DNA of 64,000 nucleotides from Capillibacterium thermochitinicola (lineage in GTDB: Bacteria > Bacillota > UBA4882 > UBA10575), in contig NZ_JAAKDE010000001.1 in assembly GCF_013664685.1 (NCBI RefSeq), positions 108,132 through 172,131 on the forward strand, written 5' to 3'. Numbering within the stretch: position 1 is the first letter of the stretch; each line of letters begins with the position of its first letter. This document shows, one piece after another, positions 56,315 to 64,000 of this stretch. The notes under the pieces were generated by a model. The model saw only the letters and a program-made list of their open reading frames with translations, was not told the origin of the DNA and searched no databases. The position numbers were made by a program, and so were the translations under genes.

Positions 56315-57007
56315 ATGATTATTCAAATTTATGGGATTCGGACCGTAGAAGACGCAAAGATGGTAATTGAATTGGGCGCGCACCACATCGGAGTCTCTTA
56401 TGGGCAGATCAAGCGCACTCCCGGACAGCTCAGCTGTGAAGAGGCCAAGGAAATCTTTGCAAACGTCCAACCGGAGGCGGTGAAAGTCGGGTTAACGGTG
56501 GCCGAGGATATTGAGGAGATTACGGAGAACCTGAAGGTGGTCTGCCCGGAGGTTTTGCACCTTTCCGGGGATATCGAAGGAATTACCCCGGACGAGATTA
56601 AGGTGTTAAAGGCCAGGTTTCCCGGGCTCAAGATTATGCAGGCCCTTCCGGTGCTGCCCAATGTCCCGCTGGAAGAACAGAAGGTGCTGGATTATGTCCG
56701 GGCGTACGAGAGCGTAGCCGATTTCTTTCTGATTGATACCAAAGCGGCTGGGGCGTCGGATATCGGGGCGACCGGTTTAACCCATGATTGGGCCATCGAC
56801 AAAGCGATCGTCGACAGTACAAAGGTGCCGTGTATTATTGCCGGCGGCTTGAACGCGGATAATGTTGGCGCGGCAATCCAGATCGCCCGTCCGTACGGGG
56901 TGGACTCGTTCAGTTATACCAACTACGATCCGCCACGGCCGGGGAAAGGGATTAAAGATCCGGAAAAAGTCCGGGCTTTTATTGAGGCGGTTCGCAATGC
57001 TGGCTAA
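56315..57007 (+). CDS. TrpF-like phosphoribosyl isomerase-family TIM barrel without catalytic Cys
   Basis: A 230-residue barrel of the phosphoribosylanthranilate isomerase fold. The loops that bind the phosphate are kept (PCIIAGGLNADNVGAAI; PYGVDSFSYTN), and the catalytic Asp region LIDTKAAGASDIGATGLTHDW is recognisable. The N-terminal general base Cys of TrpF (KxCG) is Tyr here (QIYGIRT). No trp genes are near. It starts 3 bases after ecfA2 and overlaps the next kinase. It probably isomerises or binds a phosphoribosyl compound other than phosphoribosylanthranilate. Confidence 0.82.
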   Translation: MIIQIYGIRTVEDAKMVIELGAHHIGVSYGQIKRTPGQLSCEEAKEIFANVQPEAVKVGLTVAEDIEEITENLKVVCPEVLHLSGDIEGITPDEIKVLKARFPGLKIMQALPVLPNVPLEEQKVLDYVRAYESVADFFLIDTKAAGASDIGATGLTHDWAIDKAIVDSTKVPCIIAGGLNADNVGAAIQIARPYGVDSFSYTNYDPPRPGKGIKDPEKVRAFIEAVRNAG

Positions 57008-57968
57008 GGCAAAGGGCAAAAAAGTAGTGGTCGTGGGCGATGCCGGGGTCGATATTATTGTCCATTTCCCCAGGTTTTTAAATGACGAACGGACAAAAGT
57101 GGAGTATAAAACCCCTTTTTTGATCGGCGGCGGGACGGCGGCCAATACGGCGGTGGCCTTGGCCCGCTTGGGCATTCCCCCTTCTTTCATCGGGACCGTC
57201 GGCGATGACCAGTATGGCCGCTATGTGGTGGAAGATCTGCGCAAAGAAAACGTCAATATTGACCACCTGATTGTCGATCCGGAGACCAATACGGTAGGCG
57301 TCTTTGCTTTCATCGATGAACGGGGTGAGCGGTATCTTTGGGGTTGGCCCCGGACGAAGCAGAGTTTTCAAAAACTGGATCCGGCACGGGTTGATTTTGA
57401 CCTGATCAAACAGGCCGATTGGGTTCATTCCTCCGGGATGGCAATCGTGGCGGCCTCTTCGGCCCGGGAGACGATCACCGAGATCCTGAAAGTAGCTCAC
57501 CAGGCTGGTGTTACCACCTCGTTCGACTTGAACCTGCGGGTTGATCACGGCGCACTCGATCCGGCCTATAAAGAAGCGGTCCTGACGATCCTGGAGTATT
57601 GCCACTATGTACTGGGCTCGGGCGCGGAAGAGTATTATTACTTGAACCCGGAAGCCGATTGGCGCGCCACTGCCCGCTCCCTGGTCAGGGCCGACCGGAC
57701 GGTGATAGCGCGGATGGGGGCGGGCGGGTCCCTGGCTTATGCGGCCCAGGAGGAAGTCTACGCCGAAGCCTATCCGGTTCAGGTTGTCGATGTGGTCGGG
57801 GCAGGCGACATCTACAACGCCGGTTTCATCGCGGCCCGGTTGTGCGGTTGGAGCTTAAAGGAAAGCATCGGGCTGGGGAATGCCGTGGCCGGCTTTTCGG
57901 TCACCAGGGAAAGCGCCCGCTCTTCACCCCGGGTGGAAGAACTCATCGCCTTTTTACAGGCATATTAA
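56997..57968 (+). CDS. PfkB family sugar/nucleoside kinase
   Basis: A 323-residue kinase of the ribokinase superfamily: KVVVVGDAGVDIIVHFPRF, GGGTAANTAVALARLG, and the catalytic DVVGAGDIYNAGFIAARL with Asp. It differs from the ribokinase upstream, so two different sugars or a sugar and a nucleoside are phosphorylated. ATG at 56997 overlaps the TrpF-like gene by 11 bases, with GAGGCGG before it. The substrate is unknown. Confidence 0.9.
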   Translation: MLAKAKGKKVVVVGDAGVDIIVHFPRFLNDERTKVEYKTPFLIGGGTAANTAVALARLGIPPSFIGTVGDDQYGRYVVEDLRKENVNIDHLIVDPETNTVGVFAFIDERGERYLWGWPRTKQSFQKLDPARVDFDLIKQADWVHSSGMAIVAASSARETITEILKVAHQAGVTTSFDLNLRVDHGALDPAYKEAVLTILEYCHYVLGSGAEEYYYLNPEADWRATARSLVRADRTVIARMGAGGSLAYAAQEEVYAEAYPVQVVDVVGAGDIYNAGFIAARLCGWSLKESIGLGNAVAGFSVTRESARSSPRVEELIAFLQAY

Positions 57969-57989
57969 GACAAAGAAGGGGAAGATCAG

Positions 57990-58961
57990 ATGCGAAAAGT
58001 AATTTTGGATTGCGATCCTGGCCACGATGATGCCTTTGCGATCATGTTGGCCGCCCAACACCTGGATTTACTGGGCATTACCACGATCGGCGGGAACGGC
58101 ATTTTGGAGAATGTGACGACCAATGCCCTCAAAGTGCTGGAAGTGATCGGCCGGCCGGAGATTCCGGTTTATAAAGGACATGCCGGGCCACTTTTGAAAC
58201 CGTTGGTGACCGCTCCGGAGTTTCATGGGGAAAGCGGGATGGACGGTCCGGTTTTGCCGGAACCGAAGATTAAAGCCCGGGCGCAACACGCGGTTGATTT
58301 CATCATTGAGGCGGTCATGGCCGAGGAGGATGTTACGCTGATCGCGACCGGCCCCTTGACCAATATTGCGGCTGCGCTCCACCGGAACCCGGCGATTGCC
58401 AAACGAGTCCGGGAAATCGTAATTATGGGCGGATCGGTCACCTTCGGGAATTGGACACCGGCGGCGGAATTCAATATCTATGTCGACCCGGAGGCCGCGG
58501 CAAAGGTCTTTAATTCCGGGGCTTGGGTCAAGATGACCGGGGTCAATTTGACCCGGCAGTGTTTGATCACGGCAAAAGAGATGAACGAGTTTCGAAAGCT
58601 TGGGACCAGGGCCGGGCAGTTTGCGGCCGATCTGGTTGCTTATTTCATCGAAGCCTGTGAAAAAACAGCCCAGCTTCCGGGGGCGAATTTGCACGACGCG
58701 TGTGCGGTGGCGTGGGTAATTGACCCCGGTTTGATCACCGCGGCCCCCACGCATATTGATGTGGAATTGACAGGGGAATTGACCCGCGGGATGACGGTCT
58801 GTGATTACCGGCATTTGCGCGGGGCCGATCCGAAAACTGATTTATACCGCACACCCACGATGCCGTTCCGCGGAAAGGCCCCGAATGCCGAGGCGGCCTT
58901 GGAACTTGATTTCCCCGGTTTTATGGATTTATTGTACCGTACCTTGCGGGCTTACCGGTAA
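57990..58961 (+). CDS. Inosine/uridine-preferring-type nucleoside hydrolase
   Basis: A 323-residue nucleoside hydrolase. The Ca2+-binding DCDPGHDDA motif is perfect at the N-terminus, with TTIGGNG, IATGPLTNIAAAL, VIMGGSV and the second His region (LHDACAVAWVID). It cleaves the N-glycosidic bond of a ribonucleoside to ribose and base. Related enzymes include queuosine-specific hydrolases that also sit beside ECF transporters. Co-location with ribokinase gives a direct route from nucleoside to ribose 5-phosphate. Confidence 0.94.
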   Translation: MRKVILDCDPGHDDAFAIMLAAQHLDLLGITTIGGNGILENVTTNALKVLEVIGRPEIPVYKGHAGPLLKPLVTAPEFHGESGMDGPVLPEPKIKARAQHAVDFIIEAVMAEEDVTLIATGPLTNIAAALHRNPAIAKRVREIVIMGGSVTFGNWTPAAEFNIYVDPEAAAKVFNSGAWVKMTGVNLTRQCLITAKEMNEFRKLGTRAGQFAADLVAYFIEACEKTAQLPGANLHDACAVAWVIDPGLITAAPTHIDVELTGELTRGMTVCDYRHLRGADPKTDLYRTPTMPFRGKAPNAEAALELDFPGFMDLLYRTLRAYR

Positions 58962-59069
58962 AGGACTCTTTAGGGAACGGCTGGTTGGAGGATGCTTGGT
59001 GATGGTTGGCCATAGAGCGTTGGCAAGTACCGTGGCGAAGCGGCTTCTTGAGGAGGCAACTAAGTCTGG

Positions 59070-59736
59070 GTGGTGGGGACAATCCGCTATGATTTTGTCA
59101 TCTTCGATTATGATGGGACTTTGGCCGATACGAAAGAGGATGTTTGGCGTTCGCTGGAATACGCTTGCTCCTTTTTCAATTGCCGGATTCCCCCTGCCTT
59201 TCGGGCGAGACCCAGCAATTTGGCGTTATCCGAAGCGGAGCTTTTTGCGGTTCTTTGCCCAGGGGTTGGTGCGGAACATTTTGCCGCCTTTTGCGCCCAC
59301 CTCAAACACCACTACCGGGTGCTCAACGACTTTTCCCGGACAAACCTGTACCCCGGGATCCGGGATTTACTGGGGAAACTAAGGGAAAAGCAGACGAAAT
59401 GTTATATCGCCTCGCTGAAGCCGGCGGTACCCCTGACCAAACTCCTCAAGCAGCAGGGGATCGCAAATTACTTTACGAAGTGGCTTACCCCCGATTACCG
59501 ACCGGGGGCAACTTTGACCAAGAGCGAAATGGTTAGGAGCATCCGGAAGGAGCATCCGGCGGCCAGGGGGGGTGATGGTCGGGGATTCCTGCTCCGACGT
59601 GGTCGCCGGGCGGGAAAACGGCCTGGTCACCATCGGTGTGCTTTATGGCGACGGGGATACCGAACGTTTGCGCTGCGCCCGGCCGGATTTTATCGTCAAG
59701 ACAGCAGAAGAATTGATCCCGTTGCTAACAGGATAA
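59070..59736 (+). pseudogene. HAD-family phosphatase (phosphoglycolate-phosphatase type), frameshifted
   Basis: The N-terminal part is typical (YDFVIFDYDGTLADT; NLYPGIRDLLGKL; CYIASLKP). At a run of seven G (about 59574-59580) the frame is lost. The missing motif IV continues in the next frame as MVGDSCSDVVAGRENG and ends normally at 59736 (ELIPLLTG). Removing one G restores a protein of about 220 residues. As read, the product lacks the GDSxxD Asp pair and would be inactive. The start is unclear: GTG at 59070 or 59073, or ATC at 59082 giving MRYDFVIFDYDG. Either real decay, phase variation or a sequencing error. Confidence 0.75.
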
Positions 59737-59749
59737 AGGGGAGTGGCCC

Positions 59750-60781
59750 ATGGAGAACTTTGTTTTTCAGAATACCACAAAGATTATTTTCGGAAAGAAC
59801 ACGGAAACCCAGGTTGGCATGGAGACCAAAGCCTATGCCGACCGGGTGTTCCTGCATTATGGGGGCGGCAGTATCAAACGGACCGGCCTCTATGACCGGG
59901 TGGTGGCTTCGTTGAAGGCGGCCGGGGTCCCGTCTGCCGGTGATGTTTGGGATTTCTTTACCGGGAAAAGCCGGATCGAAACGGCCTTGCCGATCGGGGT
60001 GGTCTTGACGATTCCGGCGGCTGGCAGTGAGACCAGTACGGCAAGTGTGATTACCAATGATGAAGGTGCTTTGAAGCGGGATGTGAGTGCGGAACCGTTG
60101 CAGCCTAAATTCGCCATTCTCAACCCGGAATTGACTTACACCCTTCCGGCTTACCAAACGGCTTGCGGCGTGGCGGATATTATGGCCCATGTCATGGAAA
60201 GGTATTTTACGAAAGTGAAAGGGACAGACCTGACCGACCGGTTGTGTGAAGCTACCTTACGGACAGTGATCAAATATGCGCCACTGGCTTTACAAAAACC
60301 TACGGATTATGAGGCGCGTGCCCAAATTATGTGGGCCGGGACGATTGCTCACAATGCATTGTTGGGAACCGGCCGGATCGGGGACTGGGCTTCACACCTG
60401 ATTGAGCACGAGATCAGCGGGATCTATGATGTACCCCATGGGGCCGGGTTGGCGGTGGTCTTTCCGGCTTGGATGCGGTACGTCTATCAGGAGGATGTAA
60501 ACATCTTTGCTCGCTTTGCGGTACGGGTTTGGGATATTGAGCCGGATTTTGCCGCGCCGGAAAGTACGGCTCTGGCCGGAATTGAGCGACTTAAGGACTT
60601 CTTCCGCGGCCTGGGATTGCCGGTTACCTTGGAGGAGTTGCAGGTAGGAACGGACCGGTTGGCGGAGATGGCTGCCAAGTGTGCGCGGAACGGACCGATT
60701 GGCAATTTTAAACGGCTGAATGAAAAGGATGTTTATGCGATCTATAGGTTAGCCAGTGCGGAGAAAAACGGGGGGAGCTGA
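59750..60781 (+). CDS. Iron-containing alcohol dehydrogenase with internal deletion of the cofactor motif
   Basis: A 343-residue protein of the butanol dehydrogenase (BDH/YqhD-like) type, against about 385-390 residues for the family. It starts normally (MENFVFQNTTKIIFGK; HYGGGSIKRTGLYDR), then jumps from LKAAG to VPSAGDVWDFF at residue 58-61. About 47 residues are missing, including the GGGSxxDxAK motif that binds NAD(P)H. Metal-ligand segments are kept (DIMAH; HLIEHE; VPHGAG). The join falls in GCGGCCGGGGTC (59918-59929), a sequence that could have been repeated. The frame is intact. Activity is doubtful. Confidence 0.85.
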   Translation: MENFVFQNTTKIIFGKNTETQVGMETKAYADRVFLHYGGGSIKRTGLYDRVVASLKAAGVPSAGDVWDFFTGKSRIETALPIGVVLTIPAAGSETSTASVITNDEGALKRDVSAEPLQPKFAILNPELTYTLPAYQTACGVADIMAHVMERYFTKVKGTDLTDRLCEATLRTVIKYAPLALQKPTDYEARAQIMWAGTIAHNALLGTGRIGDWASHLIEHEISGIYDVPHGAGLAVVFPAWMRYVYQEDVNIFARFAVRVWDIEPDFAAPESTALAGIERLKDFFRGLGLPVTLEELQVGTDRLAEMAAKCARNGPIGNFKRLNEKDVYAIYRLASAEKNGGS

Positions 60782-60808
60782 CCGGTTTTCGAAGGAATAA
60801 AGTTGGGG

Positions 60809-60836
60809 TTGAAATCTTGTATAATCATGATATAAT
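60809..60836 (+). promoter_or_regulatory. Probable sigma-A promoter before small Cys-rich gene and tRNA-Ala
   Basis: TTGAAA at 60809-60814, 16 bases, TATAAT at 60831-60836. Confidence 0.6.
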
Positions 60837-60882
60837 TTAAGTGAAGGATGGATAGTCAAGACCTCGATAGGTGGTGAGAGAC

Positions 60883-61056
60883 ATGGTTTTTCATCTCTCT
60901 AGAGAAGAGGTCCTGAAAGTTTGTAGAGATTGTAGCCATTATAGCCAAATGGATGACACTTGCCGTGCAGAGGAGGCCCCCCGGACCTTAGAACTAGTGC
61001 GGAAATGTCAAAAATGGGATGACTACTTTGGTGGGAAATGTTTGTTCCGTGGTTAA
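60883..61056 (+). CDS. Small Cys-rich protein of unknown function
   Basis: A 57-residue protein with five Cys (CRDC at 14-17, then single Cys near 27, 42 and 53), probably a metal-binding site. Not recognised as a named family. A GGTGGTGAG site precedes the ATG at 60883. It is read from the same promoter as tRNA-Ala, 39 bases downstream, and shares its terminator. Confidence 0.65.
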   Translation: MVFHLSREEVLKVCRDCSHYSQMDDTCRAEEAPRTLELVRKCQKWDDYFGGKCLFRG

Positions 61057-61095
61057 ACGCGGACCGAGCTGCTTTACTCACAACAAGAAACATAT

Positions 61096-61171
61096 GGGCC
61101 TGTAGCTCAGCTGGGAGAGCGCTGCGTTCGCATCGCAGAGGTCAAGGGTTCGAATCCCTCCAGGTCCACCA
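61096..61171 (+). tRNA. tRNA-Ala (anticodon CGC)
   Basis: Acceptor GGGCCTG with CAGGTCC (one G-U pair), AGCTCAGCTGGGAGAGC D arm, anticodon loop TTCGCAT between CTGCG/CGCAG, GGTTCGAAT T loop, encoded CCA. Confidence 0.96.
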
Positions 61172-61185
61172 AAATTTAAAACAAT

Positions 61186-61213
61186 CCGCCATCGCTTGAT
61201 GGCGGTTTTTTTT
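61186..61213 (+). terminator. Intrinsic terminator after tRNA-Ala
   Basis: Eight-base perfect stem CCGCCATC with GATGGCGG, GCTT loop, eight T. Confidence 0.93.
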
Positions 61214-61343
61214 GCCCAACAACGATAACCAGTGGTTGTCGGGGTTTGAAGGATGACGGATTTTTATGGAGAACCTAATAGGGCGAAGGATTCGAAGCTT
61301 TACAAAGGAATTTGGGCGGGGCGGTTAAAGGAGAAGTGGTCGA

Positions 61344-62723
61344 ATGAAGTTACCTGAAGAGTTTAAACAAAAAATGCAGTGCCTAATGGGGCAGGAAGAA
61401 TACGAAATTTTTATGCGCGAACTAAGACGGAAAGTCATGATCCAGAGTTTGCGGGTGAATACCAAGAAAATTACGGTTGCGGAGTTTCTCCGGATTTTTC
61501 CTTATGAACTAACTCCGGTCCCGTGGTGCGCGGAAGGTTTTTATCTTCCCAAGGGATTCAAAGCTTCCATGCACCCTTATTATTACGCGGGCCTCTATTA
61601 TCTCCAGGACCCCAGCGCGATGCTGCCGGTGGTTGCTTTGGCACCAAGGCCGGGTGAACGGATCTTGGATCTTTGCTCGGCACCGGGCGGAAAGGCAACC
61701 CAGATTGGGGCCGCCACCACCGACCGGAGTTTCCTGGTGCTCAATGATATCAACCCGAAACGGACGAAAGCCCTCCTGAAGAATGTGGAGAATTTTGGGC
61801 TGACGAATATGGTGGTCACCAATAACCAACCCCAGGAACTGGCGGCGGTGTTTTCCGGTTATTTTGACCGGGTCCTGGTGGATGCGCCCTGTTCCGGGGA
61901 AGGGATGTTCCGGCGGGAGCCGCGGCTGATGATTGCCTGGCGCCGGGATTATCACCCGAAGGTCTGCACCCCCATTCAGGCGGAGTTGTTAAACTATGCC
62001 GCTCAGATGGTTGCCCCCGGCGGGCGTCTGGTCTATTCGACTTGTACCTTCTCGCCGGAGGAGAATGAGTTACAAGTCAAGAACTTTCTGGCGCGCCACC
62101 CCGATTTTGATCTGGTCGGGATCGACCTGGCAGGGGTTAGCCCGGGCCGGGCGGAATGGGCGGGGGATGAGCAGCTTAAAAAAACCGGCCGGATCTGGCC
62201 TCACCTGTCCCGCGGGGAAGGGCAGTTTGCCGCCATTTTGGTGAAAACAACAACCGGCACCAGAGGTGAAGGGGGCCGGTTTGTCCATGCGGAACCGGCG
62301 GCCGCCAGTCTGAAGCCGTTTTGGGATTTCTGTGCGGAAGTGGGAATTACGCCGCCCACGGGCCGTTTTTTCCAAAAAGGTGACGACCTTTTGCTCCTGC
62401 CGCCGGAGTTGCCGGATCTCAGTGGTTTGAATGTAGTCAGGCTCGGCCTGTTTTTGGGCGAAGTACGTCACGACCAATTTATTCCAGCACACCCGCTGGC
62501 ATTGGCGCTCGAACGGCAGCAAGCGGAGCGTCAACTCGAGCTGGCGCCGAACGGTGCAGAAGTGATTAAATACCTGAAGGGCGATACTTTGCTGGCGACG
62601 GAAGCGACCCCGCCCGGCAACGGTTGGCTTCTGGTGACCACCGGCGGGTTTCCGCTCGGTTGGGCGAAGCGCGTGGGGAATCTGGTCAAGAACTACTACC
62701 CTCCGGCTTGGCGGATAAAGTAG
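61344..62723 (+). CDS. RsmB/NOP family RNA m5C methyltransferase
   Basis: A 459-residue cytosine-C5 RNA methyltransferase. SAM motif ILDLCSAPGGKATQIGA, catalytic Cys pair in DAPCSGEGMFRREP and STCTFSPEENE. The C-terminal part after residue 310 resembles the RsmF-type extension of Firmicutes (RlmI/NOL1-like). It probably modifies rRNA; the position cannot be stated. GGAGAAGTGG precedes the ATG. Confidence 0.92.
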   Translation: MKLPEEFKQKMQCLMGQEEYEIFMRELRRKVMIQSLRVNTKKITVAEFLRIFPYELTPVPWCAEGFYLPKGFKASMHPYYYAGLYYLQDPSAMLPVVALAPRPGERILDLCSAPGGKATQIGAATTDRSFLVLNDINPKRTKALLKNVENFGLTNMVVTNNQPQELAAVFSGYFDRVLVDAPCSGEGMFRREPRLMIAWRRDYHPKVCTPIQAELLNYAAQMVAPGGRLVYSTCTFSPEENELQVKNFLARHPDFDLVGIDLAGVSPGRAEWAGDEQLKKTGRIWPHLSRGEGQFAAILVKTTTGTRGEGGRFVHAEPAAASLKPFWDFCAEVGITPPTGRFFQKGDDLLLLPPELPDLSGLNVVRLGLFLGEVRHDQFIPAHPLALALERQQAERQLELAPNGAEVIKYLKGDTLLATEATPPGNGWLLVTTGGFPLGWAKRVGNLVKNYYPPAWRIK

Positions 62724-62776
62724 CCGGGGGGAAAAGATGAAAATTCGGTGTGATGTTCGAAACGAGGAGCACTGAA

Positions 62777-63496
62777 ATGGGAAAACGGCAACGGCTTGAT
62801 AAAATATTGTCTCATACCGGTTTTGGCTCACGGCGGGAAGTAAGGGACCTCTTGCGCGCCCGCCGGGTCATGGTCAACGGGCAAGTAGTGACCGGTGGTG
62901 AGCTTGGGATCGACCCGGAGCAAGATTTGGTGCTGGTTGATGGGCAGCCCGTTCAATACCGGGAATTTACTTATCTGATGCTAAACAAACCGGCCGGTTA
63001 CCTTACCGCGACGAGGGACCGGTATGCGCCCACCGTTTTGGACCTGGTTCCGGAGCGTTGGCGGGCGCGGCGGCTGGCACCCGTCGGCAGGCTGGATAAA
63101 GATACGGAAGGGCTTTTGCTTTTGACCAATGACGGTGCTTTGGCCCACCGCCTTTTGGCACCCAATTCCCGGATTCCCAAGACCTACCTGGTCCGGGTGG
63201 ACAAACCGGTGACGCCGGCCGAACTGGAAACATTGGCGACCGGAGTGGTCCTGGATGATGGGTACCGGACTCTGCCGGCGCAAGCCAGATCTGTCAATAG
63301 CGAAAATACGGAGTTGGAGTTGACGCTTTTTGAAGGAAAGTATCATCAAGTGAAGAGAATGCTAAAAGCCGTCGGCAAACAGGTGCTCTATCTTCAGCGC
63401 CGGACGATGGGGCCTTTGGTTCTTGATCCGGACCTGCCTTTGGGTGTTTGCCGGGAGTTGACGGCGGAGGAGATTGGGCGTTTGAAAAATGTTTAA
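62777..63496 (+). CDS. 16S rRNA pseudouridine synthase, RsuA family
   Basis: A 239-residue RsuA/RluB-type enzyme. N-terminal S4 domain (RLDKILSHTGFGSRREVRDLLRARRVMVNG), catalytic Asp in PVGRLDKDTEGLLLLTNDG, and YHQVKRMLKAVG. The size and sequence fit RsuA (U516 of 16S rRNA). ATG at 62777 follows GAGGAG with 7-base spacing; the upstream ATG at 62750 gives a non-conserved extension. Together with the previous gene it forms an rRNA-modification pair. Confidence 0.93.
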   Translation: MGKRQRLDKILSHTGFGSRREVRDLLRARRVMVNGQVVTGGELGIDPEQDLVLVDGQPVQYREFTYLMLNKPAGYLTATRDRYAPTVLDLVPERWRARRLAPVGRLDKDTEGLLLLTNDGALAHRLLAPNSRIPKTYLVRVDKPVTPAELETLATGVVLDDGYRTLPAQARSVNSENTELELTLFEGKYHQVKRMLKAVGKQVLYLQRRTMGPLVLDPDLPLGVCRELTAEEIGRLKNV

Positions 63497-64000
63497 AGCC
63501 TTTTTTGTGTAACAACACGATGAACAAATCTGCGGAATGTTATGACAATCGTAAAAATAACAACTTCAAGGCTTTTAACCCCCGCATGCTCGAACGATGT
63601 TTCGCCAAGTCGAAATTGGAATTTTTTTCACGAAAAACAGCAGGAAGCATTAATATTAAATAGAATAGTTTATATGAATATTTGAAGAATAACGTTGTCG
63701 GTACGTGATTGCCCACTACATTTTCCTGTTTCTGCCGGGCTGCGGCAGGAAGCTTCTTTGATGTCGTCATTTACCAGTGCCGCGGGGAGAATCGGGTGGT
63801 CCTGCCAAAAAGTTTGGGGGTGGTCGCTAAAACAAAGAAGAGGGGAACTGGTATGTACTTTAGTGCAAACGTTTTCATTAAGGTGTAGGCGTGGATCGTT
63901 TCGTTTTTGGTTGTTTCTGTTTGGGTGTCATTGAAAGAGATGGACCTTATTTACACTAACTTTCGAGATAAGCCCCATTTAGTTGAGTCCATATAATGGT
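63497..64000. other. Non-coding end of the window
   Basis: About 500 bases without a convincing gene. Short ORFs here have no ribosome-binding site and read as random sequence. A hairpin CTGCCG/CGGCAG at 63732-63748 has no T tail. A cre-like site lies at 63864. A TATAAT-like stretch at 63992-63997 may belong to a promoter of the next gene beyond the window. Confidence 0.6.
63864..63877. promoter_or_regulatory. cre-like or LacI-family operator
   Basis: TGCAAACGTTTTCA agrees with the catabolite-responsive consensus TGWAANCGNTNWCA at 13 of 14 positions. The gene it would control lies outside the window. Confidence 0.45.

Noticed and set aside
59002..59382. ORF beginning MVGHRALASTVAKRL between the nucleoside hydrolase and the HAD gene
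   Set aside because: It runs through the HAD gene in another frame; only the first 25 codons could be independent, and they match nothing I know. It could be a leader or remnant, but there is not enough to call it.
63695..63934. 79-codon ORF near the window end
   Set aside because: No ribosome-binding site, Cys/Trp/Arg-rich random-looking sequence, and it overlaps the cre-like site.
1..64000. CRISPR arrays, insertion sequences or integrases
   Set aside because: No regularly spaced direct repeats, transposase motifs or integrase motifs were found on reading the window.

Overview
The window looks like one contiguous stretch of chromosome from an anaerobic, endospore-forming member of the Firmicutes (Bacillota) with moderately high GC. 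Spore genes are scattered through it: ylbJ, an alpha/beta-type SASP, a SPOCS/DUF3794 protein, an uninterrupted sigK, a YlmC/YmxH protein and both dipicolinate synthase subunits. Energy metabolism is represented by an electron-bifurcating [FeFe] hydrogenase. An LptD/OstA-like predicted beta-barrel protein ending in an aromatic residue, and a peptide-binding protein with a signal peptide but no lipobox, suggest a diderm lineage (Limnochordia/Hydrogenispora-like or Halanaerobiales-like). The lineage is inference.

Layout. 0-4 kb: end of a PASTA-domain Ser/Thr kinase, rsgA, rpe, a CheX-like protein, then ireB/reoM abutting murA (a kinase - ReoM - MurA envelope-control set). 4-10 kb: membrane and sporulation genes, a large minus-strand phosphatase-like membrane protein and a DMT transporter. 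10-12 kb: SPOCS protein, a remnant of a second rex gene, and five tRNAs in two transcription units. 12-20.5 kb: rex with its own operator, a second Rex-type operator, a 2Fe-2S protein, a sensory PAS-hydrogenase, a SpoIIE-type phosphatase, and hydC-hydB-hydA. 20.6-31 kb: Ski2-like helicase, bactofilin-like protein, L,D-transpeptidase, CheX plus HD-GYP pair, a short FtsH-like protease operon, metallophosphoesterase, ThpR. 31.5-41 kb: OsmC, AI-2E-type permease, a second phosphatase-like membrane protein, a baseplate-J-like envelope protein, ruvX, yrzB, mltG and a penicillin-binding-protein homologue without catalytic residues. 41-47 kb: sigK, ymxH, dapB, dpaA, dpaB, aspartokinase and dapA, which bring the lysine/DPA branch point together. 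47-51 kb: peptide-binding protein, LptD-like protein, orphan DNA methyltransferase. 51-61 kb: a LacI-controlled locus with two PfkB kinases, a complete ECF transporter (S, T, two ATPases), a TrpF-like barrel without its catalytic cysteine, a nucleoside hydrolase, a HAD phosphatase and an iron alcohol dehydrogenase. Its role is probably uptake and breakdown of an unidentified riboside. Three of its genes carry lesions. 61-64 kb: small Cys-rich protein, tRNA-Ala, an RNA m5C methyltransferase and an RsuA-type pseudouridine synthase.

The most notable points are as follows. At least four genes lack a usable AUG/GUG/UUG after their Shine-Dalgarno sequence but have AUC or AUA exactly where the family N-terminus begins. 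Rex sites frame a hydrogenase locus that also encodes a putative H2 sensor. A catalytically dead PBP has its ribosome-binding site inside the upstream gene's terminator. The riboside-like ECF locus may be a new salvage pathway, possibly in decay. Related intergenic elements of about 100 nt recur in front of unrelated genes. No CRISPR array, insertion sequence or prophage was seen.
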